DNA from: Arthrobacter glacialis
Lineage (GTDB): Bacteria > Actinomycetota > Actinomycetes > Actinomycetales > Micrococcaceae
Direction: 5' to 3'
Length of the DNA: 64,000 nucleotides
NCBI RefSeq assembly: GCF_002909445.1
Contig: NZ_PPXC01000003.1
Location: 62,001 to 126,000, forward strand
Shown here: piece by piece, positions 26,829 through 36,039 of the stretch
Position numbering within the stretch: position 1 is the stretch's first letter
How the letters are laid out: each line of letters begins with the position of its first letter
Made by a program: the position numbers and the translations under genes
The notes under the pieces: model-generated
Databases searched by the model: none
What the model was told of the DNA's origin: nothing
What the model saw: the letters and a program-made list of their open reading frames with translations, nothing else

Positions 26829-27662
26829 CTAGGGTGACGGCGAGTCGGAGAAGGTGTCTCCGGTGTAGCGGTAGAGCCTGGGGGGACGGTGCTTGCCGCC
26901 CTGCAGGTACTCGTCCGTGGCTTCAATGTGCGCCGCCTGTTTGAGCTGGCGGCGGAAGTTGGCAGGATCCACGGTCCTGCCCAACACGGCCTCATACACC
27001 TCGCGCACCTGTGCCAAAGTGAACTTCTCACCCAGCAGGTAGTAGGCGATGGAGCCGTAGGTCATTTTGTTGCGCAGGCGCCACAGGGCGTAGTCAACAA
27101 TTTGCTTGTGGTCAAAGGCCAGCTCGGTCAGCTCGCCAGCCCGGAACCACTTCACATTTTCGGATTCCCTGGCCATGGCAGCCTCGGTGGATTGGACCAT
27201 GGCCCAATACACAATGGAGACCACGCGCTGGCTGGGTGAGCGGTGCAGGCCGCCGAAAGCGTAGAGCTGTTCAAGATAGTTCGGCGCCAGCCCGGTGGTG
27301 TCCGCCAAGTTGCGGGCGGCAGCATCCTGCAGGGAATCGGCCTGGGTCAGCGGACCGCCAGGCAGCGCCCACTGCCCAATGAACGGCTCACGGATGCGGC
27401 GCACCAGAGGAAGCCACAGGGTGGGGCGGCCGCTGGATTCGCTGGGCCGCAGGGCAAAGATGACGGTGGAAATTGCCAGGGCAGGTGCTTGTGCCAGCCG
27501 TTCGCTCACATTGGCGGCCCCCACAGGCAGCGGGACCGCTGGCAGCCGGACCTCTGGCAGCTGGACCTCTGGCAGCTGGACCTCAAGGGGCGCCGCGGCC
27601 GGGGCAATGCCGGCAAGCGTGCCTGACCCTACGCTGGAACCAAGCCTGGACTGTTGCTGCAT
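26829..27662 (-). CDS. nrtR: NrtR-like transcriptional regulator (inactive Nudix domain plus winged helix)
   Basis: About 277 residues. After a repetitive N-terminus (EVQLP units) comes a Nudix fold (about residues 60-190), then a C-terminal winged helix with EKFTLAQVREVYEAVLGR and DPANFRRQLKQ. The Nudix box reads GGPLTQADSLQDAAARNLAD, lacking the catalytic REUxEE glutamates. That fits NrtR repressors, which bind ADP-ribose or NAD metabolites instead of hydrolysing them. It lies directly upstream of nadA on the same strand, and an imperfect 27-bp palindrome sits just before its start. ATG 27662 is preferred; GTG 27671 is possible. Confidence 0.85.
   Translation of the reverse strand: MQQQSRLGSSVGSGTLAGIAPAAAPLEVQLPEVQLPEVRLPAVPLPVGAANVSERLAQAPALAISTVIFALRPSESSGRPTLWLPLVRRIREPFIGQWALPGGPLTQADSLQDAAARNLADTTGLAPNYLEQLYAFGGLHRSPSQRVVSIVYWAMVQSTEAAMARESENVKWFRAGELTELAFDHKQIVDYALWRLRNKMTYGSIAYYLLGEKFTLAQVREVYEAVLGRTVDPANFRRQLKQAAHIEATDEYLQGGKHRPPRLYRYTGDTFSDSPSP
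27526..27585. repeat. 15-bp tandem repeat inside nrtR (4 units)
   Basis: Four units of the form GGCAGCNGGACCNCT (plus strand) encode EVQLP-like pentapeptides in the N-terminal tail before the Nudix domain. In-frame copy changes would only alter tail length. Confidence 0.85.
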
Positions 27663-27687
27663 TTTCACCACCCCGAACTATCAAATC

Positions 27688-27714
27688 TAGTTATAGTCAA
27701 CTTGACTACAACTA
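27688..27714. promoter_or_regulatory. Probable NrtR operator
   Basis: A 27-bp palindrome centred on 27701 with core TAGTCAACTTGACTA (27694-27708) and outer TAGTT/AACTA arms; only one symmetric position mismatches. It sits 26 nt before the nrtR start and overlaps a possible minus-strand -10 (TATAACT). Position and symmetry fit repression of nrtR-nadABC. Operator identity is inferred. Confidence 0.65.
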
Positions 27715-27895
27715 AGCTTACGACTCAAACAACGCATCAGCAAATAGTGTCCAGAGTGATCCCCACCATAAGCCGATGACAAAGTCCCGCTGTTTTCGGG
27801 GGATAATCCTAGGCAGGGCACTATCGACTTGTTGCCCGCACCGCTTGCTTTCTCAGCTCTTGCGGTATGTCCCACACCCAGGAAGCACTTGCCCC

Positions 27896-29368
27896 ATGAG
27901 CCCCTCAAAGCCAACACCCAAGGGGCCTGTTGATACAGGCGCCAATCAAAGCGCCCCCTCACAAGCAGGCTCGGGCACCCCCGGGGGAGATGTGAAGGAC
28001 CACTCCAACGCCCGCAGTGGGGGCCTGGGCCACTCGCTGAAACAACGCCAACTCACCATGATGGGGCTCGGCAGCGCCATCGGTGCGGGGCTCTTCCTGG
28101 GTTCCGGGAAGGGTTTGGCCGAGGCCGGGCCCGCCGTCCTGATTTCCTACCTGGCCGCGGGCACCCTGATCATCCTGGTCATGTGGGCGCTGGGTGAAAT
28201 GGCTGCCGCCCACCCAAACTCCGGCGCGTTCTCCGTGTACGCACAAAAGGCCATGGGTCCGGTGGCCGGTTCCACGGTGGGCTGGCTGTGGTGGCTGCAG
28301 CTGGTGGTGGTGATTGCCGCCGAAGCACTCGGGGCGGCCGCCCTGCTAGTCAGTGTTTGGCCGGTCATCCCCGTTTGGGCGCTGACCCTGATTTTCATGG
28401 TCACCTTCACGGCGATTAACCTGACGTCGGTGAAAAACTATGGTGAATTTGAATTTTGGTTTGCGCTGCTCAAGGTTGGCGCCATTGTCTTGTTCCTCGT
28501 GTTTGGCGCGCTGCTCCTGCTGGGCTGGCTGCCCGGGACACCGTCACCGGGACTGGGCAATCTAGTCAACAACGGCGGCTTTGCCCCGAACGGCCTGTCA
28601 GGAATAGCCACCGGCCTCTTTGTGGTGGTCTTTGCCTTTGGCGGCACGGAAATCGTGGCGGTCGCCGCCGCGGAGACAGCGGATCCCCAGCGCAGTGTGG
28701 CCATTGCGGTGCGCACAGTTGTCTGGCGCATCCTGGTGTTCTACATTGGCTCCATCTTCATCATCGCGGTAGTTTTGCCCTGGAATTCACCGGATCTCAG
28801 CTCCCCGTTCGCTGCCGTGCTCAACGTCGCCGGGATTGAATGGGCCGGCACGGCAATCACGCTGGTGGCCGTGGCTGCGTTGCTGTCGGCGTTGAATGCC
28901 AACCTCTACGGCGCCTCCCGCATGATTTATTCGCTGGCTGACCGTGGCGAGGCCCCCCGCATTTTTTCCCGCACCACCGCGCGCCAGGTTCCCTTGGCAG
29001 CCGTGGCCGTTTCGGTCAGTTTCGGCTTTGCCGCTGTAGTCCTGGAGCTGCTGTTCCCGAACCGGGTCCTCGACGCGCTGCTGAACTTGGTGGGGTCCAC
29101 CTGCCTGATCGTCTGGGGCATCGCCTTGGTATCACAGCTGATCCTGCGGCGACGGGCGGACCGGGACGGTACCGTCCTGCCCCTGCGCATGAAGGCGTTT
29201 CCCGCGCTGACCATCTTCGGGCTGGTACTTCTGGCCGCGATCTTTGCCGTGGGCTTCATCGGAGAATCCAGCCGGGGCCAGCTGTTCGGCACGTTCACCC
29301 TCGTGGCCGGCATCGCCGTTGTTTGCGCACTGGCTCAACGCTTCCAGCGCCGTCCGGTGTCAAGCTAA
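27896..29368 (+). CDS. Amino acid permease (APC superfamily, AAT family)
   Basis: 490 residues with about 12 membrane helices. The start LKQRQLTMMGLGSAIGAGLF, followed by GSGKGLAEAGPAVLISYLAAG, is the signature of proton-coupled amino acid permeases of the AAT family (AroP, CycA, GabP and similar). YGASRMIYSLADRGEAP in helix 8 is also typical. ATG 27896 has AGGAAG about 10 nt upstream. The gene is divergent from nrtR across 230 bp. Substrate undetermined. Confidence 0.9.
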   Translation: MSPSKPTPKGPVDTGANQSAPSQAGSGTPGGDVKDHSNARSGGLGHSLKQRQLTMMGLGSAIGAGLFLGSGKGLAEAGPAVLISYLAAGTLIILVMWALGEMAAAHPNSGAFSVYAQKAMGPVAGSTVGWLWWLQLVVVIAAEALGAAALLVSVWPVIPVWALTLIFMVTFTAINLTSVKNYGEFEFWFALLKVGAIVLFLVFGALLLLGWLPGTPSPGLGNLVNNGGFAPNGLSGIATGLFVVVFAFGGTEIVAVAAAETADPQRSVAIAVRTVVWRILVFYIGSIFIIAVVLPWNSPDLSSPFAAVLNVAGIEWAGTAITLVAVAALLSALNANLYGASRMIYSLADRGEAPRIFSRTTARQVPLAAVAVSVSFGFAAVVLELLFPNRVLDALLNLVGSTCLIVWGIALVSQLILRRRADRDGTVLPLRMKAFPALTIFGLVLLAAIFAVGFIGESSRGQLFGTFTLVAGIAVVCALAQRFQRRPVSS

Positions 29369-29486
29369 GCCACCCCTCAGTTGGACGGCGTGCGCAACGG
29401 CGCGCACACCGTTCACCGTTCGCCTGAAGTTTTCGCTACTCTGGACGTACGACGGCGGCGCGGGCCACCGCGTGGAAGGTGGAGTC

Positions 29487-30305
29487 ATGAATGCCCCAGG
29501 CAAGCACACAGTAGCGGTGGCTCCCCACAGCGTGGAAGGCGGGGATACAGGGCTGAACGTTCTGGTCTTTGACAGTGCCACACCGGCCCCACTGCCTCCC
29601 GTGTTTTTGATTCACGGCTTTGCCTCATCCGTGGAGCTGAATTGGGTCAAAACCGGCTGGGTCAAGGCCCTCAATGATGCCGGGCGCCACGTGATTGGCG
29701 TGGATCTGCCCGGCCATGGCAGCAGCAGCTCCCCGTACGACTTGGACTCCTATACGCCGGGAAAGATCCGCGCCGATCTGCTGCAAGTCCTCGTCGATCA
29801 AGGAGTGCGCCCCTTGGTGCCCGGGGAACCCGGCAGCGGTGTCGATGTGATCGGCTATTCACTGGGTTCGCGGTTGGCTTGGGAATTTGGCGCCACGCAG
29901 CCGGAACTGGTCCGTAAAATGGTGTTGGGCGGACCCAATCCACAGGACCCGCTGGCTGATTTTGACCTGGCCGCGGCCCAGAATTTCCTCAACGACGGCA
30001 CCCCCATTGCCGATGAGTCAACAGCATGGCTGCTCAACATGGCCCAGCTGGTCCCCTCCAACGACATTTTCGCCCTGCTGTCACTGATTCAGGCAGTCAA
30101 AATGGAACCCTTTGATCCCACGGACGCCGTGCCGCGCATGCCCGTTTTACTGGTTGCCGGGGAACATGATGAAAGGGCCGCCACCATGGACCGCCTGGCC
30201 GGGCTTTGCACCGGTGCCACCATGATGGTCGTAGCGGGGCGCACACACAACAACACGGTGACCTCCAGAGAGTTTAAGGCTGCTGCGCTGAATTTCCTCG
30301 GCTGA
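29487..30305 (+). CDS. Alpha/beta hydrolase
   Basis: 272 residues. Oxyanion region VFLIHGFASSVE, DLPGHGSSSS, nucleophile elbow VIGYSLGSRLAW, acid LLVAGEHDERA and the terminal His in AGRTHNN make a complete catalytic triad. The substrate is unknown. The start at 29487 (MNAPGKH) has GGTGGAG just upstream. Its last 32 bases overlap the end of the convergent MFS gene. Confidence 0.85.
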   Translation: MNAPGKHTVAVAPHSVEGGDTGLNVLVFDSATPAPLPPVFLIHGFASSVELNWVKTGWVKALNDAGRHVIGVDLPGHGSSSSPYDLDSYTPGKIRADLLQVLVDQGVRPLVPGEPGSGVDVIGYSLGSRLAWEFGATQPELVRKMVLGGPNPQDPLADFDLAAAQNFLNDGTPIADESTAWLLNMAQLVPSNDIFALLSLIQAVKMEPFDPTDAVPRMPVLLVAGEHDERAATMDRLAGLCTGATMMVVAGRTHNNTVTSREFKAAALNFLG

Positions 30306-31605
30306 GGTTTTTTCGCAGCACAACGGCTGAGACAACACCCATCACAAACAGGGCGCTGGCGGCAACAATGGGGACCACGAATGCCGTGTGGTAGCCCACG
30401 GTTTGGGCCAGCGAACCGGCGATCGAGGATCCCAGCGCGGTGCCTGCCACAATGCCGCTGGCCAGGGCTGTCATGACCGTGCCCATCCACTGTGGCGGGG
30501 CAATGACGCTGCCCACACTGAAAATGGTGACCATGGTGGGACCAACAGGGAGGCCCACCAGCAACAGGACGATGATCATGGAGCCCAGGGAGTCCGGCAG
30601 CAGGAAGGCCAGGGTCCCGGCGGCCATCAGCCCGGCCGTCAGCACCCAGCGCCAGGCGTGCCTGAAGGCCACGGGCCAATAGGCCACGGACAGGGCGGTC
30701 ACTGCGGAACTGGCACCCATGACGGCATACATCAGTCCGGCCTGGTCCACGGAACCGTGCACACCGGTGAACGCCGTCAAGGCTGTCTGGGAGGATCCGA
30801 AGAACGCCCCCATGCAGACCATGCCGAACACAGGGACGGCAACACGCAACCATTTGATGGGTTCGGCGGGGATGTATCCGGCGTTGCTGGTCACTGAGTT
30901 TTGGCGTGCTCCGACGGCGGCCTGGGTGGGGTGGATGGCAAAAAGTGTCACCAGTGTCACCGTCATGGCTGCGGCCAGGACCAGTGGCAGCCAGGGTGCC
31001 ACGAGTGATGCCAGCAGGCCAACCAGGGCCGGCCCCAGCACAAAGGTCACTTCGTCGGCGGTGCCTTCCAGGGACAAGGCCGTGTCCACCAGTGGGCCTT
31101 GTTCCTTCTTGGGCAGCTTCTTGCTCAGCGCCATCCACCGTACCCGGGACAACGGCCCCACCTGGGGAGAACTGGCCCCGGCCAGCAGCGCAGCGGCCAG
31201 CATGGCCACGGTGGCGCCAACGGTGAATTCGCCGATGCCGTAGGCCATGAGCACCACGGCGCACACCAGCACGGCGTTGGACACCGCGGAGACCAGCAGG
31301 ACTCGTTTTTGGCCGAACCTGTCGGCGAGATACCCCACCAAGGGGGCACCAATGGCCGCACCTACGCCCACGGCACCGGCGGCGTAGCCACCAATCGCAT
31401 AGGACTCACTGACGGCCGTGACCAGAGTGAGGACACCAATGGTGAGCATGGCCAGGGGCACGCGGGCAAAGAGGCCCAGCGGGATGTAGCTTTTCCCGGC
31501 CAGCCGAGGCAGCATGCCATAACGGCCACCCTTGCCCGCGTTGTCTGGGGCGGGCGGCTCAGGGGTGGAAATGGGGTTCGGGAGGCTGGGAAGTGAGGAA
31601 GTCAT
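30274..31605 (-). CDS. MFS transporter, 12-TM
   Basis: 443 residues with about 12 hydrophobic segments. APLVGYLADRFGQKRVLLVSA is the MFS loop 2-3 motif near residue 90, and LSRVRWMALSKKLPKKEQGP forms the loop before the second half. Sugar-efflux or drug-efflux type; substrate not predictable. The 3' end overlaps the convergent hydrolase gene by 32 bp. Confidence 0.85.
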   Translation of the reverse strand: MTSSLPSLPNPISTPEPPAPDNAGKGGRYGMLPRLAGKSYIPLGLFARVPLAMLTIGVLTLVTAVSESYAIGGYAAGAVGVGAAIGAPLVGYLADRFGQKRVLLVSAVSNAVLVCAVVLMAYGIGEFTVGATVAMLAAALLAGASSPQVGPLSRVRWMALSKKLPKKEQGPLVDTALSLEGTADEVTFVLGPALVGLLASLVAPWLPLVLAAAMTVTLVTLFAIHPTQAAVGARQNSVTSNAGYIPAEPIKWLRVAVPVFGMVCMGAFFGSSQTALTAFTGVHGSVDQAGLMYAVMGASSAVTALSVAYWPVAFRHAWRWVLTAGLMAAGTLAFLLPDSLGSMIIVLLLVGLPVGPTMVTIFSVGSVIAPPQWMGTVMTALASGIVAGTALGSSIAGSLAQTVGYHTAFVVPIVAASALFVMGVVSAVVLRKNLSRGNSAQQP

Positions 31606-31705
31606 GTTTATCCGGTCAGCTCAAAATACGCGTGCACCGTCCCCCCACCCGGTACACCGAACCCAAATACGTTTCCAGTCTAGTGGGGATCGGGCCGGGC
31701 CGGAA

Positions 31706-34700
31706 CTATTCGAGGCTTCCCACTGTCAGGGTGGAACCGCTGCGGCCCTTCAAGACGTGCAGGTGCATGGGGATCCGTGTCTTCATCTCCGCCACGTGGC
31801 TGACCAGGCCAATCATGCGCCCGCCGTCGCGCAGGCCTTCCAACGCATCCATGACTTGCTCCAGGGATTGCTCGTCAAGGCTGCCAAAGCCCTCGTCAAC
31901 GAAGAGGGTTTCCATGTCCAGTCCGCCGGATTCCTGCTGCACAACATCTGATAATCCCAGCGCCAGGGACAAGGACGCCATGAACGACTCCCCACCGGAC
32001 AACGTGGCGGTGTCCCGGCTCACGCCGGTCCACTGATCAACGACTTCCAGGCCCAGCCCCGATTTTCTGTTTCCGCCGGTTTTTGCGTCGCTATGGCGCA
32101 GGGTGTACCGGGCGTCGCTCATGGTAGACAAGCGCAGGGACGCCGCCTGGGCCACCTGTTCCAGCCGGGCCGCCAAAACATAGCTGGTCAGCGTCATCTT
32201 GTACCTGTTGTCACCGGATCCGCGCACCACATCAGCGAGCCCGGCCAACAAAGCAGCCCGTTCACGCAGTGGCGCCACGGTTGCCTCCAGCTTCCTGAAG
32301 GAAATTTCCGTGGCCGCAAGCTGGCCCGCAGCCGATTCTGCCAGCCCCAGAGCCACGGCACCGGCACGTGCGTGCGTTTGGGCGTCCTTGGCCGCACTGC
32401 GCAGGGCCTCTAGTTCCGCAACTGTGGGGACGGGGACGTTTGCCGCTGCTTCCTGAGCGGCCAGTACCGCGTCGGCTGCCGCCAGTCTGTCCGCGTTGAC
32501 AGCAACAGCCCTGGTGTAGTCCTTCAAGTCCTTGTCCACGGCCGCCGCCTCCGAAGGGCTGAGCAGGGCTTCCTTGACCTGTGCAACATCGGAAAAGTCG
32601 GATGCCGCCAGGGCTTGTGTCAGGGCAATGGCTGCCGCTTCCTGGGCCTGCATCGCCGTGCCGCGCTCACGGACGGCTCGCAAAAGCGCATCGGCGGGCA
32701 CTTGTGCCTGGGTCAGGGCGGCCTGCCGCAACGCCAACGACGGGTATCCGTCGCGGGCCAGCGTCAGCTGCTCATTCAGGAGCTCAATTTCTTGGCCCAA
32801 TGCCGCATTGGTGGCACTCAGTGCAGCCGCGCGTTCTGCCGCGGCCAGGCCGGCTGACCGGGCCGCGGCAAGGTGTTCCTCTTGGGTGGCGGCCTCGGCG
32901 GCCAGGGCGGCAATCTCGCTCACAGTTTTGCTGGCCCGTTCATGGGCCATCGTTGCCTGCACCACCGCATCCTGTGCGTCGTTGAGCTTGCCCGTTCCTC
33001 CGCGTTCCACCAGAACGGCCAAAGTGCTCTGGCCCTGAGCCAGCTCCGTACGTGCCGTATTGGCCATTTTCTCGGCCAGCTCGTGGGCCTGCTTGGCTGC
33101 TTTCTCGGCCTTGGGCAGGTCTGCTCCGGAGCTGGCTAAGGGAGAGGGGTCCGGATGCACTGTGCTGCCGCAGACTTGGCACGGGTCGCCGTCCACCAAG
33201 TCGGCCGCCAGTTCACCGGCAACCTGGCTGAGCCGGCGATCGAAGGCCTGAAGCCACGTTTCCTTGGCGTCGAGAGCCTGGCCGCGCGCACTGCTTTCTG
33301 CCTCCGCCAGGTGCGTGACCAACAGTTGTTGGGCTGTGTGTTCGATGATGGTGTGAACAAGGCTCTCTGCCTGCTGTGCTGCTTGTTGTGTGAGTTCCAC
33401 GCTCTGCGCGCCCTCACGCAGTGCCGTCAGCTGACCTTGAATCTGGTCTAGTCGTGTCCTTGCCGCACCCACTGCTTCGCCTTGCTCTTGCTGGAGCGTC
33501 AGGACAAGCGAAAGCGAGCTCCGGTTGCTGGCGAGCAAGGTGGTTTTTTCACCGAGCCGCACTTCATCCGGCAGCACGGCTGCCACAGCGGCCAGCTGTG
33601 TTGTCAGCTCACGGTCCACGGTTTCCAAGGCGCTGGCGCCAGCAGTATCCACGGGTTGGCCCAGCAACGCCACGGCCACCTCATTGGTGCTGAAACTGGC
33701 CGCAGCAGAGGCCACCATTGCGCGCGCCTGCTGGCCAGCCTGAGATGTTGTCACAGCAGCATCCACCACCGCCGCAAGGACTTGGGCTTCGTGGTGCTGT
33801 TCCTGCTGGTCGCGCCATAGCCGGGACTGCTCAGCCAGCCCGGCGAGCCTGAGCTGCTCCGCCAGTGCCGAAGCCAGCGCCGTGTGGCGCGCGCTGCGGG
33901 CCTGCGCGTCCCGCACAGCCTCCTCAAGGTGATCGTGTTGTTGCTCTGCCTGCGCCGCACGGCCTTGCGCGGCCGCAACCGCCAGCGCCACCTGTCGACC
34001 CAGTTCGGCAAATAGCTCCAGGCCGGCAAGTTCTGCAATGTCCACTGCGTCCGTGTCCTGCTCGGGCGGGGATGCTTGGGCTTGAGCGGCAACGTCGGCG
34101 GCCAGGGTGGGCGCGCTCTGGCTGCGGGCCAACTGCTGCGTAGCTGCCAACTCATTCAGACCGGCAGCAACATCAGTGTTTGCCTGTCTGGACTCGGCGG
34201 TCAGGCGGACCTCCAAGTCCTTGTAAATGTCGGTGCCAAAGAGTTTTTGCAACAATGTTTGGCGTTCCTCGGCAGTGGCACGCAGGAACGCGGCAAAATC
34301 CCCCTGGGCCAACAAAACCACTTTGGTGAACTGCGCCATGGTCATGCCCAACAGTCCCTGAATTTCAGCCGCAGCTTCATCGTTGCGGGTGGACTTCACT
34401 TCCCAACCGTCGGCGGTTTGCTCGCGCAATTGGGTGCTGGCCTGCTCCCGGGTGGTGCCCTGGCCGCGCTTTACCGGACGCATCCACTCGGGCTTGCGCT
34501 GGACCTCCAAACGCCGCCCGCCGGCACTGAATTCACACAAAACCTCGGGGCCAACACCCTCGCCCGCGTGGTGGCTGCGCAGCTGCCCGCTGGTGCCCTG
34601 CCTTGCTCCTGGAACCTGTCCGTAGAGGGCGTAGGCAATGGCGTCCAGGACGCTTGTCTTCCCGGCTCCCGTGGAACCATTGAGCAGGAAGATGCCCTGG

Positions 34701-34780
34701 GCACCCAACTCGTCAAAGTCCACCACTTCACGCCCGGCAAACGGACCAAAGGCCTGGATTTCCAAACGGTGAATCCTCAT
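31706..34780 (-). CDS. sbcC: SbcCD nuclease, ATPase subunit SbcC
   Basis: A 1024-residue SMC-like ATPase (Rad50 family). Walker A GSTGAGKTSVLDAIAYALYG is at about residue 35. Two long Ala/Gln/Glu-rich coiled coils flank a zinc hook GDPCQVCGSTVHP (CxxC) near the middle. The C-terminal signature TLSGGESFMASLSLALGLSD and Walker B METLFVDEGFGSLDE complete the ATPase head. With SbcD it opens DNA hairpins and processes blocked ends. Start and sbcD stop overlap by ATGA. Confidence 0.95.
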   Translation of the reverse strand: MRIHRLEIQAFGPFAGREVVDFDELGAQGIFLLNGSTGAGKTSVLDAIAYALYGQVPGARQGTSGQLRSHHAGEGVGPEVLCEFSAGGRRLEVQRKPEWMRPVKRGQGTTREQASTQLREQTADGWEVKSTRNDEAAAEIQGLLGMTMAQFTKVVLLAQGDFAAFLRATAEERQTLLQKLFGTDIYKDLEVRLTAESRQANTDVAAGLNELAATQQLARSQSAPTLAADVAAQAQASPPEQDTDAVDIAELAGLELFAELGRQVALAVAAAQGRAAQAEQQHDHLEEAVRDAQARSARHTALASALAEQLRLAGLAEQSRLWRDQQEQHHEAQVLAAVVDAAVTTSQAGQQARAMVASAAASFSTNEVAVALLGQPVDTAGASALETVDRELTTQLAAVAAVLPDEVRLGEKTTLLASNRSSLSLVLTLQQEQGEAVGAARTRLDQIQGQLTALREGAQSVELTQQAAQQAESLVHTIIEHTAQQLLVTHLAEAESSARGQALDAKETWLQAFDRRLSQVAGELAADLVDGDPCQVCGSTVHPDPSPLASSGADLPKAEKAAKQAHELAEKMANTARTELAQGQSTLAVLVERGGTGKLNDAQDAVVQATMAHERASKTVSEIAALAAEAATQEEHLAAARSAGLAAAERAAALSATNAALGQEIELLNEQLTLARDGYPSLALRQAALTQAQVPADALLRAVRERGTAMQAQEAAAIALTQALAASDFSDVAQVKEALLSPSEAAAVDKDLKDYTRAVAVNADRLAAADAVLAAQEAAANVPVPTVAELEALRSAAKDAQTHARAGAVALGLAESAAGQLAATEISFRKLEATVAPLRERAALLAGLADVVRGSGDNRYKMTLTSYVLAARLEQVAQAASLRLSTMSDARYTLRHSDAKTGGNRKSGLGLEVVDQWTGVSRDTATLSGGESFMASLSLALGLSDVVQQESGGLDMETLFVDEGFGSLDEQSLEQVMDALEGLRDGGRMIGLVSHVAEMKTRIPMHLHVLKGRSGSTLTVGSLE

Positions 34781-35961
34781 AGGGACGCCTCCTGTGCCCG
34801 GACCGCAGTCAAGGCTTCGCGCAAAACTTTTTGTTCGTCGTCGTTCGCGGGCCGGTGCCGCACATGGTCAAGGAAACCACAGCAGAGGTCCAGCTCATTG
34901 GCCGCGGCGGAAATCCGCTCACCGTAACTTTGTTGATCGGACTCACGCGCAATGTCCGGGGCGAACATCAACACCAGCGTGTTGGGGAACCGCACACGCA
35001 GCCGCTCCATGGCCTGTTCTGGGCGGTCGTTGTCGGTGAGGGTGATCTGGCAGAAGTGTTCTTCCGCCTGGTCAAAATCGACTGACGAGAGCAACTCCTC
35101 CAATTTGCCGCTGAGGATGCTCAACCCACGCTCCGGCGCCCAGTCCACCTTGCGCACCTCCCCCAAACCCGTGGCAGTGATTTCCACCAGCCACGCACCC
35201 TTGTTGTGTTTGGCTTCGGAGAAGGAGTACGGCAGCGGCGAACCGGAGTAGCGCACCGAATGGCTCAGCGTCTGGGGCCCGTGCAAGTGCCCCAGTGCCG
35301 CATAGCTGAAGGGCTCAAAAAGGTCCAGGGGGACGGCACCAACACCCCCAATGGACAGTTCACGTTCACTGGCCGAGGAGATCCCGCCGCTGGCAAAGGT
35401 GTGGGCCAGAACCACACTGGGGGTTCCTGGCGCGCGCGTGGCCAGATCTGCAGCAATGAGTTTGAGGGCTGCCTCCGTCACGCTGAAGTGTGTGGGGTTT
35501 TCCACGCCCAGATCTTGGGCTGCCAGTCGGGGTTCCAGAAAGGGAATGCCGTAAATGGCAACGGTGGCAGGCGGCTCGCCGTCGTCGCCGCTGGCACTGC
35601 CATCCAAGGGAAGCAGAATTGGCACGGCCAGATCCGCCAGCCGCGTGCGCAAATGCACACCGGCGCTCTCCAGCAGCCTGCCACCAAAGCCAAGCCGTGT
35701 CGCGGAATCATGGTTGCCACTGCTCACCACCACCTGCACGCCGGCAGCGTTGAGCCTGGCCAGGATGTCATCGAAGAGATTCACAACATCCACGCTGGGC
35801 AGTGCGCGGTCGTAGACATCCCCGGCAACCAGGACCACATCGACGTTTTCTGAGGTGACTGTTTCCAGGAGCTGATCGGCAAACCGGTGTTGTGCAGCGA
35901 GGGTGCCAACACCGTGGAAGGACCTGCCTAAATGCCAGTCGGAGGTGTGAAGTAGCTTCAT
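34777..35961 (-). CDS. sbcD: SbcCD nuclease, nuclease subunit SbcD
   Basis: 394 residues, a Mre11-type metallophosphoesterase. Metal motifs run in order: MKLLHTSDWHLGRSF (DxH), VVLVAGDVYDRALPSVD (GDxxD), VVSSGNHDSATRLG (GNHD), VLAHTFASG and ALGHLHGPQ (GHxH). The C-terminal capping domain is present. It precedes sbcC in a two-gene operon with a 4-bp overlap. Relevant here because the window is rich in long palindromes, the substrate of this complex. Confidence 0.95.
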   Translation of the reverse strand: MKLLHTSDWHLGRSFHGVGTLAAQHRFADQLLETVTSENVDVVLVAGDVYDRALPSVDVVNLFDDILARLNAAGVQVVVSSGNHDSATRLGFGGRLLESAGVHLRTRLADLAVPILLPLDGSASGDDGEPPATVAIYGIPFLEPRLAAQDLGVENPTHFSVTEAALKLIAADLATRAPGTPSVVLAHTFASGGISSASERELSIGGVGAVPLDLFEPFSYAALGHLHGPQTLSHSVRYSGSPLPYSFSEAKHNKGAWLVEITATGLGEVRKVDWAPERGLSILSGKLEELLSSVDFDQAEEHFCQITLTDNDRPEQAMERLRVRFPNTLVLMFAPDIARESDQQSYGERISAAANELDLCCGFLDHVRHRPANDDEQKVLREALTAVRAQEASL

Positions 35962-36039
35962 GGTTCCACGCTATAGGAGGGCACCGACATTTCTGTCACA
36001 GCCAGGGCGTGCGGGTGGAGGCCAAACCGGGGAAGATGC

